DNA of 64,000 nucleotides from Bacillota bacterium (GTDB lineage Bacteria > Bacillota > Clostridia > Oscillospirales > Ethanoligenentaceae). Within the stretch, counting starts at the first letter, position 1; every line of letters begins with the position of its first letter. Positions 34,750 through 42,153 of the stretch are shown piece after piece. Position numbers and translations under genes: made by a program. The stretch is from NCBI GenBank assembly GCA_023391835.1, contig JAEWAE010000036.1:65659-129658 (forward strand). The letters are read 5' to 3'. The notes under the pieces were generated by a model. The model searched no databases and was not told the DNA's origin. It worked only from the letters and a program-made list of their open reading frames with translations.

Positions 34750-35229
34750 ATGGAAGCCATCACCAAAATTACGGTCACGGAAGATGTGGCGCTGATCACC
34801 CTGCAAAATTCGCCTTCCCAGATGGCGTTTATCACGCGCGTATTCCGCGAAATTGCCGGCAAGGGCATCAATGTCGATATGATTTCCCAGACTGCGCCGC
34901 TGGGGGGCAAGATCAGCCTTTCCTTTACCGTTCCCGGTTCCGCGCTGGGCGACGTATTTGATATCTTCAAAATGCTGCGGGTGGAAACCCCTGAGCTCAA
35001 GCCGGTCATCAGCGGGGGCAACTACAAGATCTCACTTTCCGGCGAAATCATGCGTTCGTTACCGGGCGTGGCCGCCCACGTTTTCGACGTGATTTCCGGG
35101 CTGAATATCGACATCCGCATCATCACCACGTCGGAGGTCGACATTTCCCTCCTTGTGACCCAGGCGGACTACCACTTGGTGGCCGACGTGCTGGAAAACA
35201 AGTTTCACGTCAAGCCCGAAATACAGTAA
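34750..35229 (+). CDS. ACT-domain protein, aspartokinase regulatory-domain-like
   Basis: 159 aa made of two ACT domains (about 1-78 and 80-159). The second includes SGLNIDIRIITTSEVDISLL, as in the regulatory half of aspartokinases, and the first carries ITVTEDVALITLQNSP and GINVDMISQ. There is no kinase domain. Its place as the last gene of asd-dapA-dapB, 4 nt after dapB, suggests a lysine or threonine sensor; it could be a free regulatory subunit of aspartokinase. That is inference. Confidence 0.75.
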   Translation: MEAITKITVTEDVALITLQNSPSQMAFITRVFREIAGKGINVDMISQTAPLGGKISLSFTVPGSALGDVFDIFKMLRVETPELKPVISGGNYKISLSGEIMRSLPGVAAHVFDVISGLNIDIRIITTSEVDISLLVTQADYHLVADVLENKFHVKPEIQ

Positions 35230-35276
35230 AGGCATTTTGCTTTACAGCATGTTTTACCATATTTATTTTCCATTTT

Positions 35277-35316
35277 TAGCCGTTCGGCCGTTCAAACCGC
35301 CGAGCGGCTAATTTTA
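35277..35316 (+). terminator. Terminator of the DAP operon
   Basis: TTAGCCG-T-TCGGC and GCCGA-GCGGCTAA pair around a 10-nt loop and are followed by TTTTAT. Placed 50 nt after the ACT-domain gene. Confidence 0.82.
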
Positions 35317-35465
35317 TACCCCGATGCCATCTCCCTGGGTTCTGCGAAACGACCATCGCAGCGTTTTGCACAGGGATTTGCGTATGGGTACGCATGCCGG
35401 CGCCGGCTGCCGAATACAACTGTAAGGAAGCATCTGCGCAAGAACGGCATAAGGCGGTTAGGGGT

Positions 35466-37097
35466 ATGACAGCAGCGTCGAAGAAAGCGGGCCGTAATGC
35501 GGTAAAGGGCACCCTCGTGCTGATTATCGGCAATCTCATCGTCAAGATCATTGGGGCGCTTTTTAAGCTGCCTCTCGCCAATATCGTCGGAGCCGACGGC
35601 ATGGGGCTTTATAATGCCTCCTTTATCGTTTACGACATTTTTCTGGTGCTGGCGACGGCTGGATTTCCGCTGGCCATTTCCAAAATGGTGGCCGGGCGCG
35701 CGGCCCACGGTGACACGGGCGGCGCCATCCAGATCTTCCGTGTGGCGCGCCGGACTTTTCTGCTCATCGGCGGCGTGTTTTCCGCCATCATGTTTCTGGG
35801 AGCACGGATGTTTTCCCAACTCATCGGCAACACGCGTTCCTGCCTTTCCATCATGGTACTGTCGCCCGCCATCCTGTTCGTGTCGGTCATGTGCGCCTAC
35901 CGGGGATATTACCAGGGCACCAATGATATGATTCCGACCACGGTTTCCCAAATCATCGAAGCGGTCTGCCGCCTGATCGTGGGTCTGTCGCTGTCATGGT
36001 ACCTGAAAGCCAGAGGCTACGACATGCCCGTGGTGGCGGCCGGTGCGCTCGTGGGCATCACGGTGGGCGAATTTTCCGCCACCTTCGGTCTGGCACTGAT
36101 ACATCATCACCGGCGGCGCAGACGGCCCCGCCCCGGTGTCTGCCGGTTTACCAACCGGGATATCGTCGGGACGATGTTTCGAAATTCCATCCCAATCGGT
36201 GTCGGTACCATTGTGATCAGTGTGATCAATATGCTCGACAACGTCGTGGTCATGCACCGGCTGCAGGATATCGGCTTTAACGAGCCCCAGGCCAACACCC
36301 TTTACGGCACATATAACATGGCGTTTGCCGTGTTTTCCCTCCCTGTCACTATTGTGTCCGCTTTGCAGACAGCAGTCTTTCCCATTTTTTCGTTTGAATG
36401 GGCCAAAGGCAGCTTTGCTCATGTGGAAAAAACCGTGCAGGCTTCCCTGCGCATCACCATGATTGTGGCGGCCGCCTCCTGTGCCTTTTTTATTTCCCTC
36501 TCTTCGCCGGTCGTGCGGCTGCTGTATTTCAATCAGCCGGCAGCCGCCGCGCAGGCCGCTTCGCTTTTGCTGCTGCTGGCCCCATCGGCCGTGGCCATCT
36601 CGCTAAGCATGATATCCTCCTGCATATTGCTTGCTACCGACCACATGGTCTTCCCCACCGGTACGATGATCGCGGGCGGCATCGCATGCCTTGTCTCCAA
36701 CTGGTTTCTGGTCGGCAGTCGTCTGGGAATCTACGGCGCTCCGTTTGGAATCCTCCTGTGCTACACGATCACATCCGTACTGAATCTTTGGAAAATCCAC
36801 CGCATGCCCCAGATGCATGTCAGTTACCGTCGTCTGTTTTTCAAGCCAATCTTACCCGCCGTGTGCATGGCGCTGGCGTCCGTCCTCGTCTACCAGCTGG
36901 CGATGCCTGTCTGCGGATGGATCGGCGGCACAGGGCTGGGCCTGCTCGCTGGTATCCTGGCGCTGCTGGCTACGCTATTCCTTAATAACACCGTCTCGCG
37001 CAGCGATCTGGTCTTGCTGCCCGGCGGGCGGAAGATCGCCGCCACGCTGCAGAAATTTCACCTTCTGGAACCCAGAATCCGCATGATCCTGTTCTGA
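35466..37097 (+). CDS. SpoVB/MurJ-like lipid flippase (MOP superfamily)
   Basis: 543 aa with about 14 transmembrane helices. The N-terminus GTLVLIIGNLIVKIIGALFK and the next LANIVGADGMGLYNASF mark the polysaccharide_synt/SpoVB subfamily; SIPIGVGTIVISVINMLDN and TMFRN are central parts. SpoVB acts in the spore cortex as a lipid II flippase; related MurJ proteins serve vegetative wall growth. Which one this is cannot be decided. ATG 35466 follows TTAGGGG; a longer frame starts at 35394 without a good ribosome site. Confidence 0.85.
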   Translation: MTAASKKAGRNAVKGTLVLIIGNLIVKIIGALFKLPLANIVGADGMGLYNASFIVYDIFLVLATAGFPLAISKMVAGRAAHGDTGGAIQIFRVARRTFLLIGGVFSAIMFLGARMFSQLIGNTRSCLSIMVLSPAILFVSVMCAYRGYYQGTNDMIPTTVSQIIEAVCRLIVGLSLSWYLKARGYDMPVVAAGALVGITVGEFSATFGLALIHHHRRRRRPRPGVCRFTNRDIVGTMFRNSIPIGVGTIVISVINMLDNVVVMHRLQDIGFNEPQANTLYGTYNMAFAVFSLPVTIVSALQTAVFPIFSFEWAKGSFAHVEKTVQASLRITMIVAAASCAFFISLSSPVVRLLYFNQPAAAAQAASLLLLLAPSAVAISLSMISSCILLATDHMVFPTGTMIAGGIACLVSNWFLVGSRLGIYGAPFGILLCYTITSVLNLWKIHRMPQMHVSYRRLFFKPILPAVCMALASVLVYQLAMPVCGWIGGTGLGLLAGILALLATLFLNNTVSRSDLVLLPGGRKIAATLQKFHLLEPRIRMILF

Positions 37098-37174
37098 ACG
37101 GCCACATTTCGAACATCCCACCCATCCCTTTCATATTCTGGTATTGCACGAACTGTGGAAAGGGTGAAGATGGA

Positions 37175-38461
37175 ATGGATATTCATAATAATCGGGCGGG
37201 CTATCCGGGCATGGATGCAGACGAGCTGGCCCGCCTGCAGCGGCTGACGGGTGCTTCGATGGGCACCGGAGCCGCCAGACCCATGGCCCCGGCATCCATG
37301 GGCAACTCTGCAGTGCCGACCACACCGCCGGCTCAGCAATCCGCCGGTCAGAACGTTTCCATGCCTGCGGCGGGTGTCAGCCCTGCCTCCATGATGGGGC
37401 AGCTGGGCATCCCCACGGAACAGACTCACACACGTATGCAGGCCCCTGGCATGACCGGCATGGCGGGTATGCCCTCCAACGGAATGACCGGTATGTCCGG
37501 TATGCCTTCCAACGGAATGACCGGCATGTCCGGTATGCCCTCCCACGGAATGGCCGGCATGTCCGGTATGCCTTCCAATGGAATGACCGGCATGTCCGGT
37601 ATGCCTTCCAACGGAATGGCCGGCATGTCCGGTATGCCTTCCAATGGAATGACCGGCATGTCCGGTATGCCTTCCAACGGAATGACCGGTATGTCCGGTA
37701 TGCCTTCCAACGGAATGGCCAGCATGTCCGGTATGCCTTCCAACGGAATGACCGGCATGTCCGGTATGCCTTCCAACGGAATGACCGGTATGAACACACC
37801 GGTTGCCAACCCGGCTGCCGGCATGCTGCCTATGGAAGGCATGTTCCCCATGGAACGGATGATTGCAAACAGCGCATCCCAATCGGCGGCCCCCACGTTT
37901 GCAGCCGCGCCGACCACGACACAGGCGACCGGAAACACATCCGTTGCCCGGAGCGCCATGCCAGCCGATGCGGCGGATACAACTGATGCCGACATGCAAA
38001 ACTTTATGGAGCAGGGCTACCTGATGGGACCGAACTGTTTCGGCCGGGACGCTCGGATATATGCCGAACGTCTGATGGAATACATAAACGATGAGTACCG
38101 CGATCATCTGACCTACATGGCGCTGAGCCGCCGGGCTCCGGATTCCCAGGCGCGGACGATTCTGCGCAGCATCGCCCGGGATGAAATGCGTCATGCCCGC
38201 CGTTGGGCCGCCGCCTATTTTCTCATCACCGGCAAGCACTACTTTCCCGAGAGAGGCACCGTCGAGGCCGCTCCCGTCGCTTCGTACTCCCAGGCGCTGC
38301 GCGAGCGGTATCTGGCGGAATCTCAGGACGCCATCAAATACCGCCGGTTTGCCCGCGAAACCAACGACCGCTGCCTGCGCCGGCTGGCCAATGAAACTTC
38401 CGATGACGAGCGACAGCATGCCCAGCACATCCTCGATCTGATCCAGCGGCAATACCACTGA
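37175..38461 (+). CDS. Met-rich repeat protein with C-terminal diiron ferritin-like domain
   Basis: 428 aa. Residues about 1-90 are proline/alanine-rich. Residues about 92-207 are ten tandem 11-residue units, consensus GMTGMSGMPSN, plus a partial one, so that methionine comes every third residue three times per unit. Residues about 290-428 form a ferritin-like four-helix domain: Glu in INDEYRDHLTYM, ExxH in RDEMRHARRW, Glu in YLAESQDAIKYRRF, ExxH in SDDERQHAQHI, the ligand set of rubrerythrin-type diiron proteins. No signal peptide. The domain suggests peroxide or iron handling; the Met array could bind Cu(I) or act as an oxidation sink. It follows the SpoVB-like gene and ends at a palindrome. 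Confidence 0.88.
   Translation: MDIHNNRAGYPGMDADELARLQRLTGASMGTGAARPMAPASMGNSAVPTTPPAQQSAGQNVSMPAAGVSPASMMGQLGIPTEQTHTRMQAPGMTGMAGMPSNGMTGMSGMPSNGMTGMSGMPSHGMAGMSGMPSNGMTGMSGMPSNGMAGMSGMPSNGMTGMSGMPSNGMTGMSGMPSNGMASMSGMPSNGMTGMSGMPSNGMTGMNTPVANPAAGMLPMEGMFPMERMIANSASQSAAPTFAAAPTTTQATGNTSVARSAMPADAADTTDADMQNFMEQGYLMGPNCFGRDARIYAERLMEYINDEYRDHLTYMALSRRAPDSQARTILRSIARDEMRHARRWAAAYFLITGKHYFPERGTVEAAPVASYSQALRERYLAESQDAIKYRRFARETNDRCLRRLANETSDDERQHAQHILDLIQRQYH
37448..37795 (+). repeat. 33-bp coding tandem repeat (10 copies plus partial)
   Basis: Units of 33 nt (GGAATGACCGGTATGTCC and 15 more bases) run head to tail from 37448 to 37777 and a partial copy continues to 37795. Copies differ by a few synonymous or conservative changes (Thr/Ala, Asn/His, one Gly/Ser), so the array is fairly young or kept alike by recombination. 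All copies stay in frame. Confidence 0.95.
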
Positions 38462-38487
38462 ATACGCCCCGGCAAGGCAGCAATTAT

Positions 38488-38527
38488 AGCGGCATATTTC
38501 GGAAAAATTTTTCCGAAATATGCCGCT
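38488..38527. terminator. Perfect 40-bp palindrome between convergent genes
   Basis: A 20-nt arm (38488-38507) is followed at once by its exact complement (38508-38527) with no loop, centred on AAAAATTTTT. It lies between the Met-rich ferritin gene and the minus-strand glycosyltransferase gene. As RNA it forms a long hairpin with an A/T-rich tip and likely ends both transcripts. Confidence 0.75.
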
Positions 38528-38540
38528 TTGCGCGTTTCCA

Positions 38541-39584
38541 TCAGGAATTGCCCTCGACCGGCACACGGCCTCGGAATACGAACAGGTGCTGAGCCACAAA
38601 GCTGAACACAAACAGGATCGCCTCGGTGAGTATCTTACTTAGGAGCAGATCAAGCTTCAGCCCCTCGGAAAGAAAACGCAGGATCAGATAATTGAGCATC
38701 AGCAGGCTGCCTGCCAGCAGATAATAGCTCAATATCTCCCAATGGCGCCGGCCACCCTTCACATAGTGAAAGACCAACGAACGGTTGAGCGTGTAATTCA
38801 CGGCGGAGCTCACCAGTCGGGCACCGACGACCGACAGAAACAAATTGTGGATCATCCACTGAAAGAAAAACAGCAGAAAGTAGTCGATCACGGCGGCCAG
38901 AATGCCCGAAAGACTGAAACGAATAAACGGCAGCCCGACGCGCAGGGAATCCCGGACAGTGCGGAAGTGAGAGGAGCGGTTTCCGTCGGTATACACGGTG
39001 CGGATGTCGATCTGCCGCAGGCCGTAACCGGCGGACTGCGCCTGCAGCAGCATATTCATTTCGTATTCAAACCGTTCACCTGACAAGCCCGTGAGCCACG
39101 GCAGCATGCGCAGAGGGAAGCCGCGGAGCCCTGTCTGGGTATCCCGGATGTATTTGCCGCTCGACATAGTGAAAATTCCCCGGATCACCGCGTTTCCGAC
39201 ACGGCTGCGCAGAGGCACCGGCCCCACAAATTTTCGTACGCCCAGCACGATTTCCCCGGGGGACTGTGCGACCGCGCTCGCAACCCGCAAAATATCCTCC
39301 GGCAGATGCTGACCATCCGCATCCGCCGTGACGACGCCCGTTTTTTCCCGGGTCTTTTGCAAAATATGGGCAAACCCCGTTTTTAGTGCGCATCCCTTAC
39401 CCCGGTTGGAGGGGTGGGTGAGCATCGTTACACCCATGGCCTCCACTCGCCGGAAAATACCGGCGTAGCTAGGCCCGCTGCCGTCGTCCACCACGATAAT
39501 GGGATCGGCGCAGCGACTTTGCAAGCCGGCAATCAGTGCCGGCAGACGGTCATCCGGTTCAAACGCGGGGATCAGAATGGTCAT
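38541..39584 (-). CDS. GT2 glycosyltransferase fused to a GtrA-type membrane domain
   Basis: 347 aa. The N-terminal half (1-215) is a GT-A glycosyltransferase: IIVVDDGSGPSY for the nucleotide-sugar aspartates and TADADGQHLPEDI for the DxD metal site. The C-terminal half (about 220-340) has four transmembrane helices of the GtrA family (FIRFSLSGILAAVIDYFLLF, LVSSAVNYTLNRSLVF). These are usually two proteins, a transferase for polyprenyl-phosphate sugar and its flippase-like partner; here they are one chain. It likely loads sugar onto a lipid carrier for surface glycan decoration. Confidence 0.88.
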   Translation of the reverse strand: MTILIPAFEPDDRLPALIAGLQSRCADPIIVVDDGSGPSYAGIFRRVEAMGVTMLTHPSNRGKGCALKTGFAHILQKTREKTGVVTADADGQHLPEDILRVASAVAQSPGEIVLGVRKFVGPVPLRSRVGNAVIRGIFTMSSGKYIRDTQTGLRGFPLRMLPWLTGLSGERFEYEMNMLLQAQSAGYGLRQIDIRTVYTDGNRSSHFRTVRDSLRVGLPFIRFSLSGILAAVIDYFLLFFFQWMIHNLFLSVVGARLVSSAVNYTLNRSLVFHYVKGGRRHWEILSYYLLAGSLLMLNYLILRFLSEGLKLDLLLSKILTEAILFVFSFVAQHLFVFRGRVPVEGNS

Positions 39585-39710
39585 GCCGTCACCCTTTCCG
39601 CCTTTGTTTCCATTGACCCCGAAAAAAGACGATTCGAAAAATAGTATGGTTGGGACTATGGAAAATATTACGCAGCCGACTTGAGTCCCGGCAGGGAAAC
39701 TTATGTTATA

Positions 39711-39743
39711 AAAAAGAGAAGCCCCCTTCTGGAGGCTTCTCTT
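39711..39743 (-). terminator. Terminator of the SASP gene
   Basis: On the minus strand AAGAGAAGCC pairs with GGCTTCTCTT around a 10-nt loop, followed by a T run (five A on the plus strand at 39711-39715). It lies 13 nt after the SASP stop. Confidence 0.88.
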
Positions 39744-39756
39744 GCAGGGAATTTGC

Positions 39757-39984
39757 TTATTTCATGCCGTTGATCGAGCCGGAGGCCATGCTGTTTTCCA
39801 CCTGGGAAATCATCTTTTTGACCATCTGGCCACCGATCGAGCCGGCCTGCCGAGAAGTCAGGTCACCGTTGTAGCCCTGCTTCAGATTGACGCCGACTTC
39901 ACTGGCGGCTTCCATCTTAAAGCGGTTGAGCGCCTCGCGCGCCTGCGGAACCAGGGTGTTGTTGCTGCTGTCGTAGCTAGCCAT
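39757..39984 (-). CDS. Alpha/beta-type small acid-soluble spore protein
   Basis: 75 aa. SASPs coat spore DNA and are degraded on germination by the protease GPR. Both family blocks are present: ALNRFKMEAASEVGV (with the GPR cleavage region) and NGDLTSRQAGSIGGQMVKKM. AAGGAGAG precedes the ATG at 39984. A sigma-G promoter is expected; a GCATG 5' block about 80 nt upstream may be its -35 element, but the -10 is not clear. Confidence 0.96.
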   Translation of the reverse strand: MASYDSSNNTLVPQAREALNRFKMEAASEVGVNLKQGYNGDLTSRQAGSIGGQMVKKMISQVENSMASGSINGMK

Positions 39985-40113
39985 ATATATCTCTCCTTAA
40001 AAAGCTTTTTGTTTGTGCGTTTGCTTTACTATTTTTATCGGGAGCGGATATAATATGACATGCAATTATTAGCATCACACACACTTATTGGAAGCAAGCC
40101 GAAAATGGGCTCT

Positions 40114-40674
40114 TCAGCCCAAGGAAAGTCCGTTTTCCGGCAGCTGCGCGCCGGAAAGCAGCAGCACCGACATCGCCGCCAGCATCGGGTAATCCGGCTT
40201 AGGGCGGGAAAAGGCAAGCGGCACCTCCCGCGGCAGGATGTCTTCCCCGTCGATGGACTGGATTTCCCGCTGTAGGCTGACGACGGCGCTGGTTTCCGTC
40301 AGGCTCGAAAAAGTGACCGTATCCCGTTGAGATAATCCGCAGGTCACAGTGCGGATGCCCTGTGCCTTGAGCAGATTGGCCGCGGCGATGTTGCGCGGCT
40401 CCAGCACAGCCACGAATTGCGGAGGAAACCGCATTTCCGGTGCCGATCCGGCCATATCCGACCGGAAGACCACGATACCCGATGACAGGCGGTAATCGGC
40501 GATCGTTTCATTATCCACTACCAAATAGTCGGCGGTGTCACGGTTCCCGGGCGTAAACGAAAGCGAATGGGAAGCCAGGTATAAAAATCCGGCTCCGACG
40601 CTGCGAAAAAAAGCAAACAGCGTGTTGGTCACGGCGCCGTCTTTTTCTTCACCGCAAAGTATGACCGTATTCAT
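40114..40674 (-). CDS. Conserved-looking protein of unknown function, weakly Mur-ligase-like
   Basis: 186 aa, soluble. No family is recognised with confidence. The middle-to-end part (IRTVTCGLSQRDTVTFSSLT, then VSLQREIQ, then MLAAMSVLLLSG) recalls the order seen in Mur ligases after the ATP site, but there is no P-loop, so a catalytic ligase is excluded. It sits between a SASP gene and a PdaB-like gene, which suggests sporulation. GGAGGAG lies 7 nt before ATG 40674; the frame extends further without support. Confidence 0.5.
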   Translation of the reverse strand: MNTVILCGEEKDGAVTNTLFAFFRSVGAGFLYLASHSLSFTPGNRDTADYLVVDNETIADYRLSSGIVVFRSDMAGSAPEMRFPPQFVAVLEPRNIAAANLLKAQGIRTVTCGLSQRDTVTFSSLTETSAVVSLQREIQSIDGEDILPREVPLAFSRPKPDYPMLAAMSVLLLSGAQLPENGLSLG

Positions 40675-40817
40675 TTCGACTCCTCCGCATCCATGACCGG
40701 CGGGAATCGGCAGCCTGCCCGGCTTTTTCCTGTCTTTCATGGCATTTCTGTAATCTCTTCCTATTCTTTTTCGATTCCGGCCATTTATGAATCCACGTTT
40801 CATTTTATTTTTTCAAT

Positions 40818-41771
40818 TCATTTGGCGGAGGAAGTCGCATGGGAGGAAGCTGCGGACGCAGTCTTGCCCGCCGACTGAGAGGAGGCGGTGGATTTTGAGT
40901 TTGCCGCAGGTTTGGAGGCGGCGGACGCAGTCTTAGAGGAGCTTCCCGAAGGCCTGGCGGATGAGGACGCGGTGGCGGATGCCGTCGACTGGGCCGAGGA
41001 AGCGGTATCCAGCACATGCTGGGTGCCGGCGCGGTCGATGGTATAATCACCCGTGTAGATCAGCTGGGAGATCGGTACGATCTGGTAGCCCTGCTGTTGC
41101 AGACTGCTGAGGATGGCCGGCAGCGCCTCCGGCGTGTGTTTTGCAGCGTTATGGAACAACACAATGGAACCGCTCTGCACCTTAGGCAGCACATTTTTCT
41201 GAATCTGGGCGGCGGGAATGCCCTTCCAATCCAAGCTGTCGACCGACCATTGTATCGGATAGTGACCGGAGGACTCAAGAGTCTCAACCAGCGCATTGTT
41301 GTAATCGCCATAAGGTGGGCGGAAAAGTATCGGCTTGACGCCCGTGATTTTCTGCACCTTTTCGTCGCACGCGGTGATCTGCGCAAGCATTTTTTCCTGG
41401 GAAAGACTGGTCATATGCGGGTGGGTATCCGAATGATTCATCACTTCGTTGCCCGCGTCGACCAGCGCCTTAACGGACTCCGGATATTTATCGACCCACT
41501 GCCCCACCACAAAAAAGGTGGCGTGCACTTTATACTGATTCAGGATATTGATGAGCTGTTGCGTGTCCTCGTTGCCCCACGCTGCATCGAACGAAATGCT
41601 GATTTTTTTATCCGAACGATCGACGCTGTAAATGGGTACTTTTTTAGTGGAAGCCGACGCGGCCACCACTTTCGGTACCAGTGTCGTCACCGACACGATC
41701 AGCGCTGCGCAAAGCCCCACGACCAGCGCGCCGAAAATCAGTGATTTTTTCGTCACCATAAATACTTTCAT
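40818..41771 (-). CDS. pdaB: PdaB-like polysaccharide deacetylase
   Basis: 317 aa. A basic start and signal anchor (MKVFMVTKKSLIFGALVVGL) lead to a NodB domain (about 50-245): catalytic Asp in SISFDAAWGNED, HxxxH in NHSDTHPHM, RPPYGDYN, and the His of IVLFHN. Family members trim acetyl groups from peptidoglycan; PdaB is needed to keep spores stable. A long Ser/Ala/Lys tail (about 255-317) is low complexity and not part of the fold. A 34-residue protein with a nearly identical anchor lies just upstream. Confidence 0.85.
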   Translation of the reverse strand: MKVFMVTKKSLIFGALVVGLCAALIVSVTTLVPKVVAASASTKKVPIYSVDRSDKKISISFDAAWGNEDTQQLINILNQYKVHATFFVVGQWVDKYPESVKALVDAGNEVMNHSDTHPHMTSLSQEKMLAQITACDEKVQKITGVKPILFRPPYGDYNNALVETLESSGHYPIQWSVDSLDWKGIPAAQIQKNVLPKVQSGSIVLFHNAAKHTPEALPAILSSLQQQGYQIVPISQLIYTGDYTIDRAGTQHVLDTASSAQSTASATASSSARPSGSSSKTASAASKPAANSKSTASSQSAGKTASAASSHATSSAK

Positions 41772-41829
41772 CCCACTACCCCTGCCTTTCCCGGGCGCTG
41801 CGGTGCAGGCCCGCCGGAAACTTGCTGTG

Positions 41830-41934
41830 TCATAACGGCAGCAGCCGGATAACGGCTACTACCAGTGCGATGGCCAGCACGGCCACGGTGGCGCCGTAGG
41901 CGATGGATCTTTTCGTGAGCACCAGCACTTTCAT
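41830..41934 (-). CDS. 34-aa membrane microprotein resembling the PdaB anchor
   Basis: Too short for usual ORF calling. It begins MKVLVLTKRSIAYGA, closely like MKVFMVTKKSLIFGA of the next gene, has one hydrophobic helix (about residues 11-29), and stops with TGA after RLLPL. AAAGGGG lies about 11 nt before the ATG, and the gap to the deacetylase gene is 58 nt. It may be a duplicated anchor kept as a small membrane protein, or a decayed copy of a deacetylase gene. Independent homologues were not checked. Confidence 0.6.
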   Translation of the reverse strand: MKVLVLTKRSIAYGATVAVLAIALVVAVIRLLPL

Positions 41935-42072
41935 AACGGCTTCGCCCCTTTCCGGTCTGCCTCATTTTTACAAAACTCGGATGCGGCCAATTATAGTGTA
42001 TGCAACCGGTTCGGGCGCTTATGCCGCATGAACGGAAAACTGTTGCTTCCTTCGTCCACCGGCAGCCGATCG

Positions 42073-42081
42073 TGCTATAAT
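42073..42081 (+). promoter_or_regulatory. Extended -10 promoter for the aldehyde dehydrogenase gene
   Basis: TG-c-TATAAT at 42073-42081 forms an extended -10 element. No good -35 is seen 17 nt upstream. It lies about 70 nt before the ATG. Confidence 0.55.
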
Positions 42082-42153
42082 AGAAACGGCGGAATTTTAC
42101 GGTCGGCGCGCCGACCGGCGGATTTTGACCTTATGGATACCGAAAGGATCATT

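Noticed and set aside
37448..37795. CRISPR-like repeat array
   Set aside because: Units are contiguous 33-bp copies in frame with no unique spacers, and no cas genes are nearby.
37058..38611. 517-codon open frame antisense to the Met-rich gene (HTGHAGHSVGR repeats)
   Set aside because: It arises because the 33-bp repeat has no stop in the reverse frames; it has no plausible start, no fold, and runs through two other genes.
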